Origin: Rutpela maculata
Taxonomy: Eukaryota > Arthropoda > Insecta > Coleoptera > Cerambycidae
NCBI GenBank assembly: GCA_936432065.2
Contig: OW386285.2
Span: forward strand, 99,701,869 to 99,765,868
DNA: 64,000 nt
Reading direction: 5' to 3'
Shown: in pieces, positions 1 to 10,829 of the stretch
Layout of the letters: the number at the start of each line of letters is the position of its first letter
Position numbering within the stretch: position 1 is the first letter of the stretch
Made by a program: the position numbers and the translations under genes
Notes under the pieces: model-generated
The model's database searches: none
Seen by the model: the letters and a program-made list of their open reading frames with translations, nothing else
Told to the model about the DNA's origin: nothing

Positions 1-283
1 ATTATTTAATGATTGTGTGAACCATTTGAGTTTTTCAATCAATAAAATAGGTTAATAAATGTAGAGAATAGTGTTTATATGGACAAAATTAATAACAAAG
101 GCTATACAAATAATCATACTATTTTATTTCAGGCATTGCCAATGCATGACTTTTGACTTTTGACTTAATTATTATTACCGGACATTTTTTTTTATAATAA
201 TCGTAAAAAAACGTACAAAAACCCGTTTCAGAACACGCTGAATTCAAATGTCGAATAAAATGTCTGTATGTATTTGCATACTA
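1..283. other. AT-rich stretch, no gene seen
   Basis: Plain AT-rich sequence before the left end of the mariner-type element. No open frame, repeat end or RNA signal could be supported. Confidence 0.6.
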
Positions 284-419
284 GGTGTAAACTATAACTT
301 TATAGACTTATTCTACTATCCAAAATAATGAAAAAGTTTATACACAAGTGTGTCCTGAAATGCTTTTTAACAACCTGTTTATTATAAAAATTGATTATAA
401 ACAATATTAAACAATAACA

Positions 420-676
420 ATAAGAAACTGGTCTTCCCATTCCCATACAGTGATTGTGATACTCTCATTGAGTAATTCTCGAGCTGTAATACAAAAATGT
501 GCAGGAGTACTATAGTGCATTGTATTTCGAACTCCTAATAGCACTCCTTCCAACAACCGAGGCAATTCGTCCATTAAAAACGTCTATAATTTTGACCAAG
601 GCAGAAAAAAGGGACCGAGTCAGAAATCTCCTAAAATTCCGGTCCAAACGTTCCAAGAAAACTGGTTTTGATGTCT
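420..676 (-). pseudogene. DUF4817/DDE_3-type transposase, C-terminal half (degraded)
   Basis: This is the continuation, on the minus strand beyond the hAT insertion, of the transposase that starts at 4775. Visible in shifting frames are HQNQFSWNVWTGILGDF, a GPFF segment, and STPAHFCITARELLNESIT. The last two correspond to the family's beta-strand around NVWAGILGD and to the DGAPAHF region around the second catalytic Asp; that Asp is not recognisable here. Several stops interrupt the frame. The link to the N-terminal half is inferred from strand, order and the precise target-site duplication between them. Confidence 0.7.
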
Positions 677-736
677 AGAATTAGCAGAGATGGGTCAAGG
701 AAACTTTCCACATTTGATAAAAGTCTGTAAAAGTCA

Positions 737-2457
737 TAGTATAGTAACTAGAGGTTTTAACTTCGGAATAATGTCATATTGAACGGATTTCGTCCATTTT
801 TGGCAGAATAATAGTAAATGCTTCACAGGAAAGTTTCTATATTGTGCGGGGGCTTGCTAATTTATAGGGGGGTGGATGCCACCCCCTCTCAGGTGGTGGC
901 ACTTAAAAAATATATATATATATTTATTGGAGCTGAAATAACGACTCCAAAATTGCGATTTTGGCTTAAAAAAAAGGTATTTCGAAAAATATTACTTTAT
1001 CGAAAAAATGTTACACACCAATTACAGAAAGTACAAACTGGGAGTTAATTATATTTTTTGTTTATTGATGTAGGATTAATAATTTCGGAGATATTTAAAT
1101 TTATATTTGGTATCCATAGGTCTCGAAATTACCTTTAATGTTTAAAATGCATTTTTTTCTAAAGCAAATGCTTTAAGTGAGCAAAAAAATTTGAGCATCT
1201 TGGTAATGCTGCATCTTAATGAAAAACTGTATTTGAGATAATTTTTTTAAATTACTGACTGATTAGAATAACAAAATGATTAGATATAAAAAAATATATA
1301 AATACGTATATTTTTCCGTCATAACTTCTTTATTTCTTATGCTACAGGAACGAGTAAAAAATAATTTGAAAGTGCAGTTAATTGTCTTTAATTTCATTTC
1401 TTAGCATGCATGACGTAGGTGTCACAATTTCTGAAATATTTAACATTTAAACTGCATTTTTCGTCTTATAAACGTTCGGACGCCATTTGTAAACTATTCA
1501 TATCTCCGAAACTATTAAATCTATGTAAATAAATAAACAAGCGAAATTCATTATCAGTTTATGTTCTTTATTTTTGGTCTCTACCCATTTTAATATTTAT
1601 TGAAATATTCAGAAAAAGAAAAAAAATTACGTTTTATCAAAAATACCTTTATAGTTTAAACTGTATTTTTTTCTAAAGCAAGTGATGTATACAAACCAAA
1701 AAATGTGAGCATCTACACCATACTATATATTAATGACAAACAGTCTTTGAAATTCCTGTTTTTTAATTATTGGCTAATTACAGTAACAAAATGCCGACGT
1801 TGTTATTAAAAACATGTGTAGACGCACATTGCTTCAGTTATAACTTCTTTGTTTTTTATGCTACAGAAACAAATAAAAAACAGTTGAAAGCTTAATTAAT
1901 AACCTATTATTCTACCTAATAACATCCTTGTGGTAAGTGTCACAGTTTCTGAGATATTTAACTCTCACTCTAAATAATTATCTTATGAACACTTGGATGC
2001 CAAATGTAAACTTAAATATCTCTGAAATTATTAATCCTACATCAATAAACAAAAAATATAACGAATTCCCAGTTTGTACTTTCTGTAATTGGTCTGTAAT
2101 ATTTTTTTCGATAAAGTAATACTTTTCGAGATACTTGACGAAAGCCGTTTGGAAATACCTTTTTTTTTAAGCTAAAATCGCAATTTTGAAGTCGTTTTAA
2201 CTTAAAAACTATCAATTTATGTGAAAAATTGCATAGAACCTTTTCTTCTTAAAATTTGATTCTACTTCAGTTCCAATAAATAGATATATTTTTTAAGTGA
2301 CACCACCTGAAAGGGGGTGGCATCCACCCCCTATAAATATAGAATATAGAAACTTTTTGTGAAGCATTTACTATTATACTGCCAAAAATGAACGAAATCC
2401 GTTCAATATTACATTATTCCGAAGTTTTGCACATTTTTTACTTCAGGTACTGTACTA
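737..2457. mobile_element. Foldback element A, copy A1
   Basis: Two long imperfect arms (about 740-1260 and 1890-2457) are reverse complements of each other, ending in TAGTATAGTAAC on the left and its counterpart on the right. TCA at 734-736 and 2458-2460 is a likely 3-bp target duplication. Each arm carries a GGGGGTGG/CCACCCCC block. There is no protein: the short open frames at 818-1048 and 1937-2119 are mirror shadows. Copy A2 starts at 14288. Confidence 0.85.
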
Positions 2458-2497
2458 TCATGTAATAGTAATTTACGTTATAAGTCTGGTAGGTGAC

Positions 2498-2585
2498 TTA
2501 TTACAGTACGAGTTGTTTTACGGACGAGGCGACGCAGGAGCCGAGTCCGGAATATAAACGAGTACTGTAATGAAACCTACCGGAC
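2498..2585. repeat. Nested hairpin with GC-rich core
   Basis: ATTACAGTAC near the left pairs with GTACTGTAAT on the right, around a core with GACGAGGCGACGCAGGAGCC and GAGTCCGG. A related inverted pair of hairpins lies at 3848-3955, so the two probably mark opposite ends of one element filling 2498-3960. Superfamily unknown. Confidence 0.5.
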
Positions 2586-2956
2586 GTGTATCGTATAATA
2601 TTTTATTTTATACTGTCCAGTAAATCCTTTTTAAAATGAATAAAAAGTTATAATTATTGAAATTTGAGAAATATTAGTTCGTAATCTGACAATCGCATCA
2701 CCGTAACGATGTTATAGCCATTGTTTTCCATAGCTAATTATGATTGTCTCTAGCTTGTCACTGTCAACTAAATAAAACCATAATTTTTGCATTGTTTTGT
2801 ATTATGGAGATTTCGGAGGAGACTTAAAATAAATGTGTTGAAGCAACCGGAAAATTATCCAGAAAAAATCATCATATTTAGTGTAAATTAAATAATCTGT
2901 ATATTGGCTCCAAATAAAATAAAGAACTTTAGAACTAGAGAGCTTTATTTAATTAA

Positions 2957-3256
2957 AATAAAATAAAAATTACTAATTTTAGTTAAGCAAAATATTAACA
3001 ATTTTGTATGTAGAAGCCTAATTTGTAGTTATCTAACATTCTTCATTTACTAAAATTGGTAGAAAAGTATGTTTCATAGGTAGTGGTAGGGGCCAAAGTG
3101 CTTACTTCACAATAGTATCAATATGAATTAATATAAGTTCAAATAAAATAAAAATTACCAACTTTAGTTAAGCAAAATAAATTTTGTAAGTAGAAGCCTA
3201 ATCTATAGTTATGTAACCTTCTTCATTTACTAAAGTTGGTAGAAAGTATATTTTAC
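2957..3256. repeat. Two-copy repeat of about 115-120 bases, each with a small stem
   Basis: The segment 2957-3078 is repeated with a few changes and a short deletion at 3143-3256. Each copy begins near a tract like ACCAACTTTAGT and ends with ACTAAAGTTGGT, so each can fold on itself. A spacer of about 65 bases separates them. No coding content. Confidence 0.75.
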
Positions 3257-3847
3257 AGTAAAAAAACGCTATATAGCGGTGAATGATTTTCTTCAATAAA
3301 ATACTTCTCGGGACGCATTTTTATAGTTGGCTATGACTCCATTCTTGTGTGTTTCTTTGAATTATGACAGTTGTTTTTGTTATAGATATTGAATAACCTA
3401 ATAGATATTATTATATCCTCGTTTTTCAACAAAATGGCAAAAAGGTGTACTCAGTTTTTGTAGAATTTCGTGATATTAATCGTCATCATCATTTAACGTA
3501 CTTAACTGACTTACTTCGTAATTGTACTTTAGAAGCGGATGATAAAATGTTGTTCCGGAAAATTTAGAGCCTTCTGTCAAACAAGACGAAAAATCGAATT
3601 GTCTCAAGGTATTATATTATATGAAACATAAACATTTGATCGTCTACGATTTTCATTCCACATATTCACCATTAAGGAAAGAAATTCTGAAAGAATTTGA
3701 AAAGCATTCGAAAATAGTGTTAATAAATAATTGCTAAAACTGTGTATTTAAATATTTTATTTCTTATACTTTTAGGTGAAAAAGTCAAAAGTCAAAACTT
3801 GCTTACTAAAAACAATAATATGATAGTGTTGCTAGGTAACACATTAC

Positions 3848-3955
3848 AGTATCAGATACCGTAATGTTCGCAAGTAACACATTACGGTATCAGATACTGT
3901 AATGTTCGATTTACCGGCCGCAAATGAGTCCGGGAAATAGTCATTTACCGGACAG
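3848..3955. repeat. Tandem hairpins with CCGG-rich end
   Basis: ACACATTACAGTATCAGATA is followed 36 bases later by a near copy, each ending in GTAATGTTCG. The following CCGGCCGC, GAGTCCGGG and CCGGACAG echo the core at 2498-2585. Likely the right end of the same unnamed element. Confidence 0.5.
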
Positions 3956-3965
3956 TATGAAATAA

Positions 3966-4240
3966 ATAATATAATTTTATGCACTTATTTGGTATCACAA
4001 TGAAGCTTGCATCATTACGAATCAGATTTCACCATAAAGTAGCCTAACAATATACCCAATGGGAAGTTAGAAGGAAAACTTCCTGGAAACTTTCGGAGTT
4101 TTCAAAACGGAAAGTTTCCAGGAAGTTTTCCTCCTAACTTTCCATTGGGTATATTAATAGCCTATTTTATGGCGAAATATGATTCGTAATGATGCAAGCT
4201 TCATTTTGATACCAAATAAGTGCATACAATTATATTATTT
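3966..4240. repeat. 275-base palindrome
   Basis: The two halves are close reverse complements, meeting near 4105. The centre is built from AAACTTTCC and GGAAAGTTT motifs like those near the ends of the hAT family. It may be an original internal palindrome of the hAT element, or a separate MITE. Confidence 0.75.
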
Positions 4241-4302
4241 ACAAACTTTTGCAGACTTTTATCAAATATGGAAAGTTTCCTCGACCTATCTCTGAGAATT
4301 AG

Positions 4303-4775
4303 TAACTGCATGAAGATTTTCTTCTGACTACTGATAATTGTTATGGAAATTCATAATAGCATTTCTTGAAAATTTAACTTCGCCTGTGAAAAGTATTTTT
4401 GAATGACAATTAGGCACATCTTCCTAAAAACCAGTTGCAAAATTGCACTCTAGGTTGGCAATCGGTTTTTATGAGAACTTGTACTCATTGGATATGATAT
4501 GGCCTAAGCTGCTGCTCACGCAGAATTTTCCAAGCTATCACATGAGAAACACCCTGTTCTGCCGCTATTTTGATGGTGCTGATATTAGCGTCATCTTTCA
4601 CCATCTGTAAGACTTGTTCTTCCAGGTAAACTGATGGGACTGGAATGACCCTTACTTGGAATTTCTGGCCAAGTAAAGTTTCTCGAGCCCTGCGATGAAC
4701 TTTAGAAAACATACTTTTTGCGGGACACAACTGTACTAAGATTTTAAGTAAAAAATACAGTAAATTCACTTTCAA
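4303..4775 (-). pseudogene. DUF4817/DDE_3-type transposase, N-terminal half (degraded)
   Basis: The minus-strand frame begins at 4775. After a poor N-terminus it reads SMFSKVHRRARETLL, then VLQMVKDDANISTIKIAAEQ and VSHVIAWKILREQQLRPYHIQ. This is the helix-turn-helix DNA-binding part typical of insect DDE_3 transposases. Past a stop at 4484 the relic continues in shifted frames with QFCNWFL, LFTGEVKFSRNAIMNFHNNYQ and EENLHAV. These match the family pattern around the first catalytic Asp, where LFTDEATF is usual; here the Asp reads as Gly. Stops and frameshifts show it is dead. The frame then breaks at the hAT insertion and resumes at 676. Confidence 0.75.
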
Positions 4776-5001
4776 ATAATGTCGGTTGTGGCATTTATCA
4801 GAAAATTTAATGTAATAACGGGCAGTTTCATAGATTATTTATTATAGCTTTGTATTAAACTGGAGTAAACGTTAAACTTCGAAGGAGTATAAATTTTAGT
4901 AGAAAGCATTTTCAGACACACTTGAATATAAACTTATTTCATTATTTTGGATAGTAGAATAAGCTTGTATAGTTTGACCACAGTTATGTTAACACCCTCT
5001 A

Positions 5002-5801
5002 TGTGTGTATGTATAGACCGTTCTTTTTAGGCAGGATAACTTCTGTAAAAAATTTATTTGTATTATGAGAATAATCGGCAGCTACGGAAAGCGGCTGGAT
5101 CTTTGAAGCCGAAAAGAGCACTAAAAAATATGAACGATCTCATTTAATTACATTTTTTTATTTATTTTTAAAAATCATATAATTCTTTGTGGACTGCTTC
5201 TTAGCCGGCTGTGGCCGGTGAAGTGTTCATAATGGACCGTTTCAATTTGAGCTGATAAATATTATTTGTATCTTCTGGCCTCGACCAATTTTTCACTAAA
5301 TTGGTCGGGGAAGGTTGTTGTTTTATTGCTTATTACTAATGGCAGATGTCTAACTGACAGATGCCAAAAGGTTTCAGGACAAGAAGATTTTTTGACAGCT
5401 GTCAACTGTCAAATTTTTGTCGCTAAACTTTTTTAGTTCTAAATCTGACAAACTGACAGCTATCAAAAATTCTGGTTCTAAACTTTGCTAGGGATTGTAT
5501 TTTTTGACGGTTGTCGAAAATTTTTAGGTTGGTATTGCACTTGGTTTGGTTTTTAGGTTATGTTAATGTTTTTTAGGTTGTGATTTTAGGTTGTGATTGC
5601 CGGAAATTTTTCCGAAGTTGTGCCGGAAATGGATTCAAGTTTTTCAGACTTTTAATGTCACTGTCACTTTTAATAATTTTGGACAAAAAACTTACTTTGG
5701 GCCCAGTTAAAGACCGTCCGTATCCACACGGGCTCCTTATGGGTTATGTAGGCCTTACACAGCAGCTTTAACTGCAGTTTTTTTTCGAAATATCACAACT
5801 T
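5002..5801. other. AT-rich stretch, no gene seen
   Basis: Contains several short motifs of the form TGACAGCTGTCA, repeated with variation between 5350 and 5480, and a few GGTTGTGATT repeats at 5570-5600. Nothing coding could be supported; the small frame at 5580-5771 has no recognisable content. Confidence 0.5.
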
Positions 5802-6471
5802 CAGAGCTGTGTACTTCAGTACAAAAATGTACTGCAAATATGTACTGCAGTAGTTTAGGTACTTTAAGTACTTTACTTTAAATACTTTTAATATTTCTGT
5901 ACTGGTATTGTAAATTTCCAGTACATGTTTGCAATGTACTTGTACTGGGTATTTATTTTCTAAAAATTTCTACGAAGTATTACTTGTTACTTAAAAAAGT
6001 ACTGTAAAATCATAATCTACTTCAAGTACTTTACGTAAGTACTCCCAGTATTACAAAACACTCTAAGTATTAATAAAAACTATAAACTACTCCAAGTACT
6101 TAAGAAAAAATGAGTCAGTATTTTGTTTTAATAAATCAAGTAATTTTCATCAGCTCTTAGACTATTATATATTATGCGTTATAATTTTAAGTTGTCTTAA
6201 GTTTCATAATATATATTTTTTACTTATTTCCGTAAATTTATATATTGGAAATAAAATGAGTATTAAAAATATATCTTTTGTGACCTTACTGTAATTTTCA
6301 TACATCATGTCGTATAATACATACGATATTATAGTAATACCATTATTACCGTTATTACCATTACCAATCAATAATAATAGAAATGGACCCCAAACATGAA
6401 TTTTTTTAATGAAAATTATACTTCCAAAAACTTCACCGTTATTATTGATATTAATATGTTGCTGTTGTAGT

Positions 6472-7736
6472 GGGCTAGGCACGAAATTTCAATATGACTC
6501 GGGTTATGAAAAGTTTCCGTATCAATACGTCGTACACTAAGGGAGGACCCTGATTTGGGAATTTGCTAACAGCTCGAGCTGGGAGGGGCGCCACCATATT
6601 GAAAAAATGGCGCACAAAAACAGTCTCTTTGAAATATCTCGCTTCGGGTGCCTCATACGGCAAAAAATGAAACAAAAGGAACATTCAATTTTCTACAAAA
6701 TATGTATAGATTTTTTCGTTAAACTGAATAATTTCGGTGCAGCAGCCGAAATTATGTTTTTTTGTAATTTCTCAGTTTAGTGCGACTTTTATGAAGGAGT
6801 ATTTTTGTGTTGGGACAAAATTTGTTTTCATACCTGAAAAACTTCAAATATAGTTGATTTTACTTGTCTGCTACGCGTAGCTTTATGTTCCATACTCGTT
6901 TCCACGTCACCTTGAGGAAGAGTATATGGCACGTTTTCTTTTATGTGGTTGTCCCCTATAGACCAAATCCTCGACTAGCCTGCTTCTTGAGGCGTTTTAG
7001 GTGCTTGATGTCGAAGGTCCAGGTTCGTTGTAGTCTTCAACAATACTTTCTTCAGAAATTGCTTTCGTTGCGCTCTTCACTGTAATTTGCAAATTTTGTA
7101 ACAGACAAAGCTGCGACAATGCACCAGGAATAGTCGATGAGCTTCATGACGATGAGGAAGTCGACTCTCCAGTCGAAAAATTTCTCGCAAGCATGGAGAA
7201 CAATCAATACGTAGAATCAGTGAACAGCGCAACGGAAGCAATTTTCGAAGAGACTACAACGAACCTGGACCTTCAACATCAGGCACCTAAAACGCCTCAA
7301 GAAGCAGGTTAGTCGTGGATTTAGCCTATAGGGGACAACCACGTAAAAGAAAACGCGCCATATACTCTACCTCAAGGTGGCGTGGAAACGAGTATTGAAC
7401 ATTGAGCTATGCGTAGCAGACAGGTAAAATCAATTATATTTGAAGATTTTCAGGTATGAAAACAAATTTTGTCTCAACATAAAAATACTCCTTCATAAAA
7501 GTCACACTAAATTGAGAAACTACTTGTAGAAAATTTTATTTTCATAAGAGCATTTTTTGCCGTATGAGGCACCCGATATTTCAAAGAGACTGTTTTTGTT
7601 TGCCATTTTTTCAATATGGCAGGGCCCCTCCCCGCTCGAGCTGTCAGCAAATTCTCAAATCAGGGTGCTCCCTTAGTGTAGGACGTATTGTTACGGAAAC
7701 TTTTCATAACCCGAGTCATATCGAAATTTCGTGCCC
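6472..7736. mobile_element. Long inverted-repeat element with exon-like centre
   Basis: Arms of over 500 bases are reverse complements: 6472-7035 against about 7245-7736, ending in GGGC...GCACGAAATTTC and GAAATTTCGTGCCC. The centre is about 210 bases of more GC-rich sequence that reads as protein. No target duplication is evident, so the superfamily is open. Short frames at 6475-6684, 6864-7085 and 7564-7761 are shadows in the arms. Confidence 0.75.
7105..7306 (+). pseudogene. Exon-like coding fragment, function unknown
   Basis: An open frame of about 66 codons runs from a splice-acceptor-like TTTTGTAACAG ending at 7104 to a donor-like CAG/GTTAGT at 7306/7307. The peptide is acidic (DELHDDEEVDSPVEKFLASM) and then polar (FEETTTNLDLQHQAPKTPQE). 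Just beyond, another frame gives RGQPRKRKRA, resembling a nuclear localisation signal. The last third of the fragment is mirrored in the left arm, so the arm duplication includes coding sequence. It may be an exon of the element's own lost gene or a captured host exon. I do not recognise the family. Confidence 0.4.
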
Positions 7737-8148
7737 AGCTTTCCGTCTATTGTATTACTGACTATTGTTGGCAATCCTAAAATTCTAAAAATGATTTTAA
7801 TAATATTTATCTGATATTAGTACTGTTTTTAAAAAAGTACTTACAAATATATACTGCAAGTAGTTAAATACTGGAAATCGTTAATGTTACTGTTTTTAAA
7901 AGTACTTGCAGTACTTGAAAGTACTGTAAGTATTTATAAAATACTCTAAGTATTCAAAATACTGAAAATACTTGAAGAGTACTTTACTTATTACTGCTAC
8001 TGCAAATGTTTAATTTTAAGTACATTACTGAATATTTCAAGTATTTCTGAAAAGTACTGGTACTTAATACTGCAAGTAAAACAAAAATTGTTTGATACTG
8101 CTTACTGGTTACTGCCAGTACTTCCATTGAGTACTGGTCACAGCTCTG

Positions 8149-10450
8149 CAACTAGTATGACGTCTTCAGAGAAAACACGTGTATAGTCTGCACGCTTTAA
8201 CACACTACTCTACCGGTTGTTAGGTTAGACTATAAAATATATTTTACAATTCTTACACGAGAAGCGTGACTCTATTGATTGTTATTTTGTTTTTTAATTT
8301 TTTTCACGGAAACCAAATCGAAAGGGTGCAAGTGATATATCGTTGAAATTGTAATTTTTACTGCCTTTCAATGGTTCGATTACAAATTGTATGTAATCAT
8401 AAAATAAACAACTTGTTGTGTCAAAACGGCACTAAATATAATCCGATCTGAACCAAAACCTTTTCAGATCTTCTGAAGCACTAGAGAAATCCTCATGCAA
8501 CGTTTCATCCAAATCCGTTTATTATTTTCGCCGCTATCGTGCTAACATACATATAGACACACATACATACATACAGAAATTTTTGAAAAACCACTTTTTT
8601 GGGTTCCTGGGACCTCAAAACGTAAAGATTTGAAGATTTGATGTTATCTCAACATTCGATTTTGGACCAATTTTAGTAGGTAACCTCCCACAAACTTATT
8701 GTGGGGAGGTTAAAATGCATGATACAATACTCCCTATTGAAACTCTGCGATATCAGTCCAAGGTGATTACTATATGCAAACCATCATATTAAAATCAACT
8801 ATGTTTTATTTTAGAGCAAAATAAGGTTTTTAATTAGGTACACAAAATACAAAGATATTCAGATATCAAAATTGCAATATATAGTATGTTTCTCAGGTTT
8901 GAAAGAACTTAGGTAGATTAGGTGACATCTATTTTACTTTACGTTATTAAGCTATTTTTACTCAGATTATTACGAACCGAATGTAAGTGTATTCTATAGG
9001 TGTTAGCAGTCGGCCACACCCGGCCGCAACTTCTATTCGTTTTGTACATAAGATAGGTTTAGGAAACGTTCAGAGGCAAAGCAAATGGTACTTATCCAAT
9101 ACGAGTATATGACTATGGGATTTTATTAACATGAATCAATGTTCCTGGAGAATCGTAGAACAATGGCAACTTTTTTATTTCAAGATAAGTTATTACGCAA
9201 CCTTATTGTTAGTCTTCTTGCCTCAGTTATATTGTATACCAAGGTTAAATTTCAGACATAGTTTACAGAAATAGCACTAGTATCTATTCTTCTAATTAGA
9301 TCAGTGTATATCATGTGTGATCATTTTAATAAAATTCGTACTTTGTGTAAAATTGTACTGTAATATTGTATGAATCTCAAATCAGCTTAATATAACTACT
9401 TAAATAGTAGTTATTCTTTATACTGTTACTATTATTCCTAGTTTAGTACTACTGGAATAGATTGTTAGATTACCATACTTATGTTGTCATATAATTCTAT
9501 TTTTTCCTGTCGAGCAAGAAAACAATTTAATTTTTTTTTCATTATCAAGTTTAAGTGAAGAACACCAAATTATCTATATTGTAATATTGTATATTGCAAG
9601 CATTAACTTTTGAAGTGGTGATTGTACCAACTCGTAAATGTCTAACCCTTGAAAGATGATCCGATTTCAACTTCCATTTCTCACTCCTTAGGGAAAAATT
9701 GGATGGGTCAAAATTATTCCTTCACGTCCATAGGTATGCTAAATCTGAACCCGTTAACTTTACTTGGAGTAGGGTAGAACATCCGAGCGTAATCAATTTT
9801 TTTCTTCATGTAGAGTATAAACAATGTACCCTCTGCGTAAAAGAAAAGATATAATTACCTAGTAGTTTTAATAGTCTACTAATAGACTAGTATGGCGGAT
9901 GGTTTAAACAACAGTAGTAATAAAAAAGTAGATGAGAAGGATTTATTGTATTAATAAGTAGTGGTTTAAGTCACAAGGTTGTAGAAAGCAAAATTTCAAG
10001 TATTAAAAGAAATTCCTTATTAACAGAAATAAACCCAAATTAAAATTTACTGAACCAAAATTTAAGCTATGGCGAAACAGTCTGGTGAAGCATATGCGCG
10101 TGATATTTCATTCTGGAAATGTCTGTCCCACATATTAAATGCAGGGCAATCAATGTCAAATGATTATTTAGATATTCCCATCAACATAATCTTTAAAATC
10201 GTTATCAGACTGGACTGTTTTCACTAGACAGCCTTTGACGCATGGCGCACACTGGTAAACATCGCACTCCTACTTTTACGCATATATAGTGTTTGTTAGA
10301 CAAACAGGCGAAACGTTATTTTTATTACCCCACTTCCATACCTACCCTCTCCAACATATTTCCGTTTCAGTGTTGCATTTGTAAGCAGCACACAGGGTAT
10401 AGTTGTCTACAACTGTATTGGGCACATAAAAAGGTCATAAAGACCGACCT
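8149..10450. other. Mostly single-copy AT-rich stretch with one repeat relic
   Basis: About 8455-8860 holds a diverged repeat: a (CATA)n/(CACA)n segment, AACCACTTTTTTGGG, then CTCCCTATTGAAA followed by TTTTATTTTAGAGCAAAA. The last motifs recur around 52330-52690. A 7-bp stem (ACCTCCC/GGGAGGT) lies at 8680-8711. The remainder shows no gene I can support. Confidence 0.5.
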
Positions 10451-10465
10451 TAAAAATATCAAAGT

Positions 10466-10819
10466 ATAAAAACGTATTTAATACTTTCGTATTTTATGGG
10501 TTGATAGAAAATTGAAGTTTCCAAGGTAGCTCAGTTGTGTTTCCACGATAGCGTAGTTGGGTTTCTAAGATATCGTAGTTGGGGTTGATGAAAAACAGAT
10601 TTTGAGGGATGCAATAGCCCAAAATTTAACTAAGAATATTATGACTAGTGTAAAAACGTATTTAACACTTTCATACTTTATGGTCGATAAAAAAATGTAT
10701 TTCCAAGATAGCACAATTGTGTTTCCAAAATAGCGTAGTTGGGTTTCCAAGACTATCGTAGTTGGCATTAATGAAAAACAGATATTGAAAATCTATCTAA
10801 GAATAATATAACTAGTGTA
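10466..10819. repeat. Tandem repeat, two units (third unit after insertion)
   Basis: Units of about 165-190 bases begin AACGTATTTAA and carry TTTCCAAGATAGC, GATATCGTAGTTGGG and ACTAGTGTAAAA. Two units lie here. A third and the start of a fourth lie at 13748-13935. The array was split by repeat S. Non-coding. Confidence 0.8.
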
Positions 10820-10829
10820 AAATTAGTAT

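Larger units (their letters stand above)
685..4294. mobile_element. hAT-type element with 8-bp target-site duplication, inserted in the transposase
   Basis: The left end reads CAGAGATGGGTCAAGGAAAC and the right end is its near reverse complement, with about 50 matching bases in each arm. The octamer AGAATTAG flanks it at 677-684 and 4295-4302. An 8-bp duplication with CAGAG-type ends is the hAT hallmark. No hAT transposase is visible, so it is a non-autonomous copy. Most of its 3.6 kb is later insertions, including A1. A short relative with the same ends lies at 40417-40708. Confidence 0.9.
284..4999 (-). mobile_element. Mariner-type DNA transposon with broken DUF4817/DDE_3 transposase, interrupted by a hAT insertion
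   Basis: About 90 bases near 285-375 reappear as the reverse complement near 4895-4990, both containing a block that reads TTATTCTACTATCC on one strand. These are the terminal inverted repeats. TA dinucleotides lie at 282-283 and 5000-5001, as expected for the Tc1/mariner superfamily, though the outermost bases have diverged. Removing the hAT insertion leaves about 1.1 kb, a usual size for this class. The transposase reads on the minus strand in two pieces. Family assignment rests on protein motifs; exact ends are uncertain by about 10 bases. Confidence 0.7.
5802..8148. mobile_element. hAT-like non-autonomous element with GTACT-rich arms
   Basis: The ends are CAGAGCTGTG and CACAGCTCTG. Both subterminal zones (5815-6080 and 7840-8130) are packed with AGTACT, AAGTACTT and AGTATT motifs in both orientations, as in hAT subterminal transposase-binding arrays. 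The flanking octamers CACAACTT and CAACTAGT do not match, so no clear target duplication survives. A second inverted-repeat element sits inside. Confidence 0.65.

Noticed and set aside
5802..8148. Target-site duplication for the GTACT-rich element
   Set aside because: CACAACTT and CAACTAGT share only CAACT in different positions; not good enough to call.
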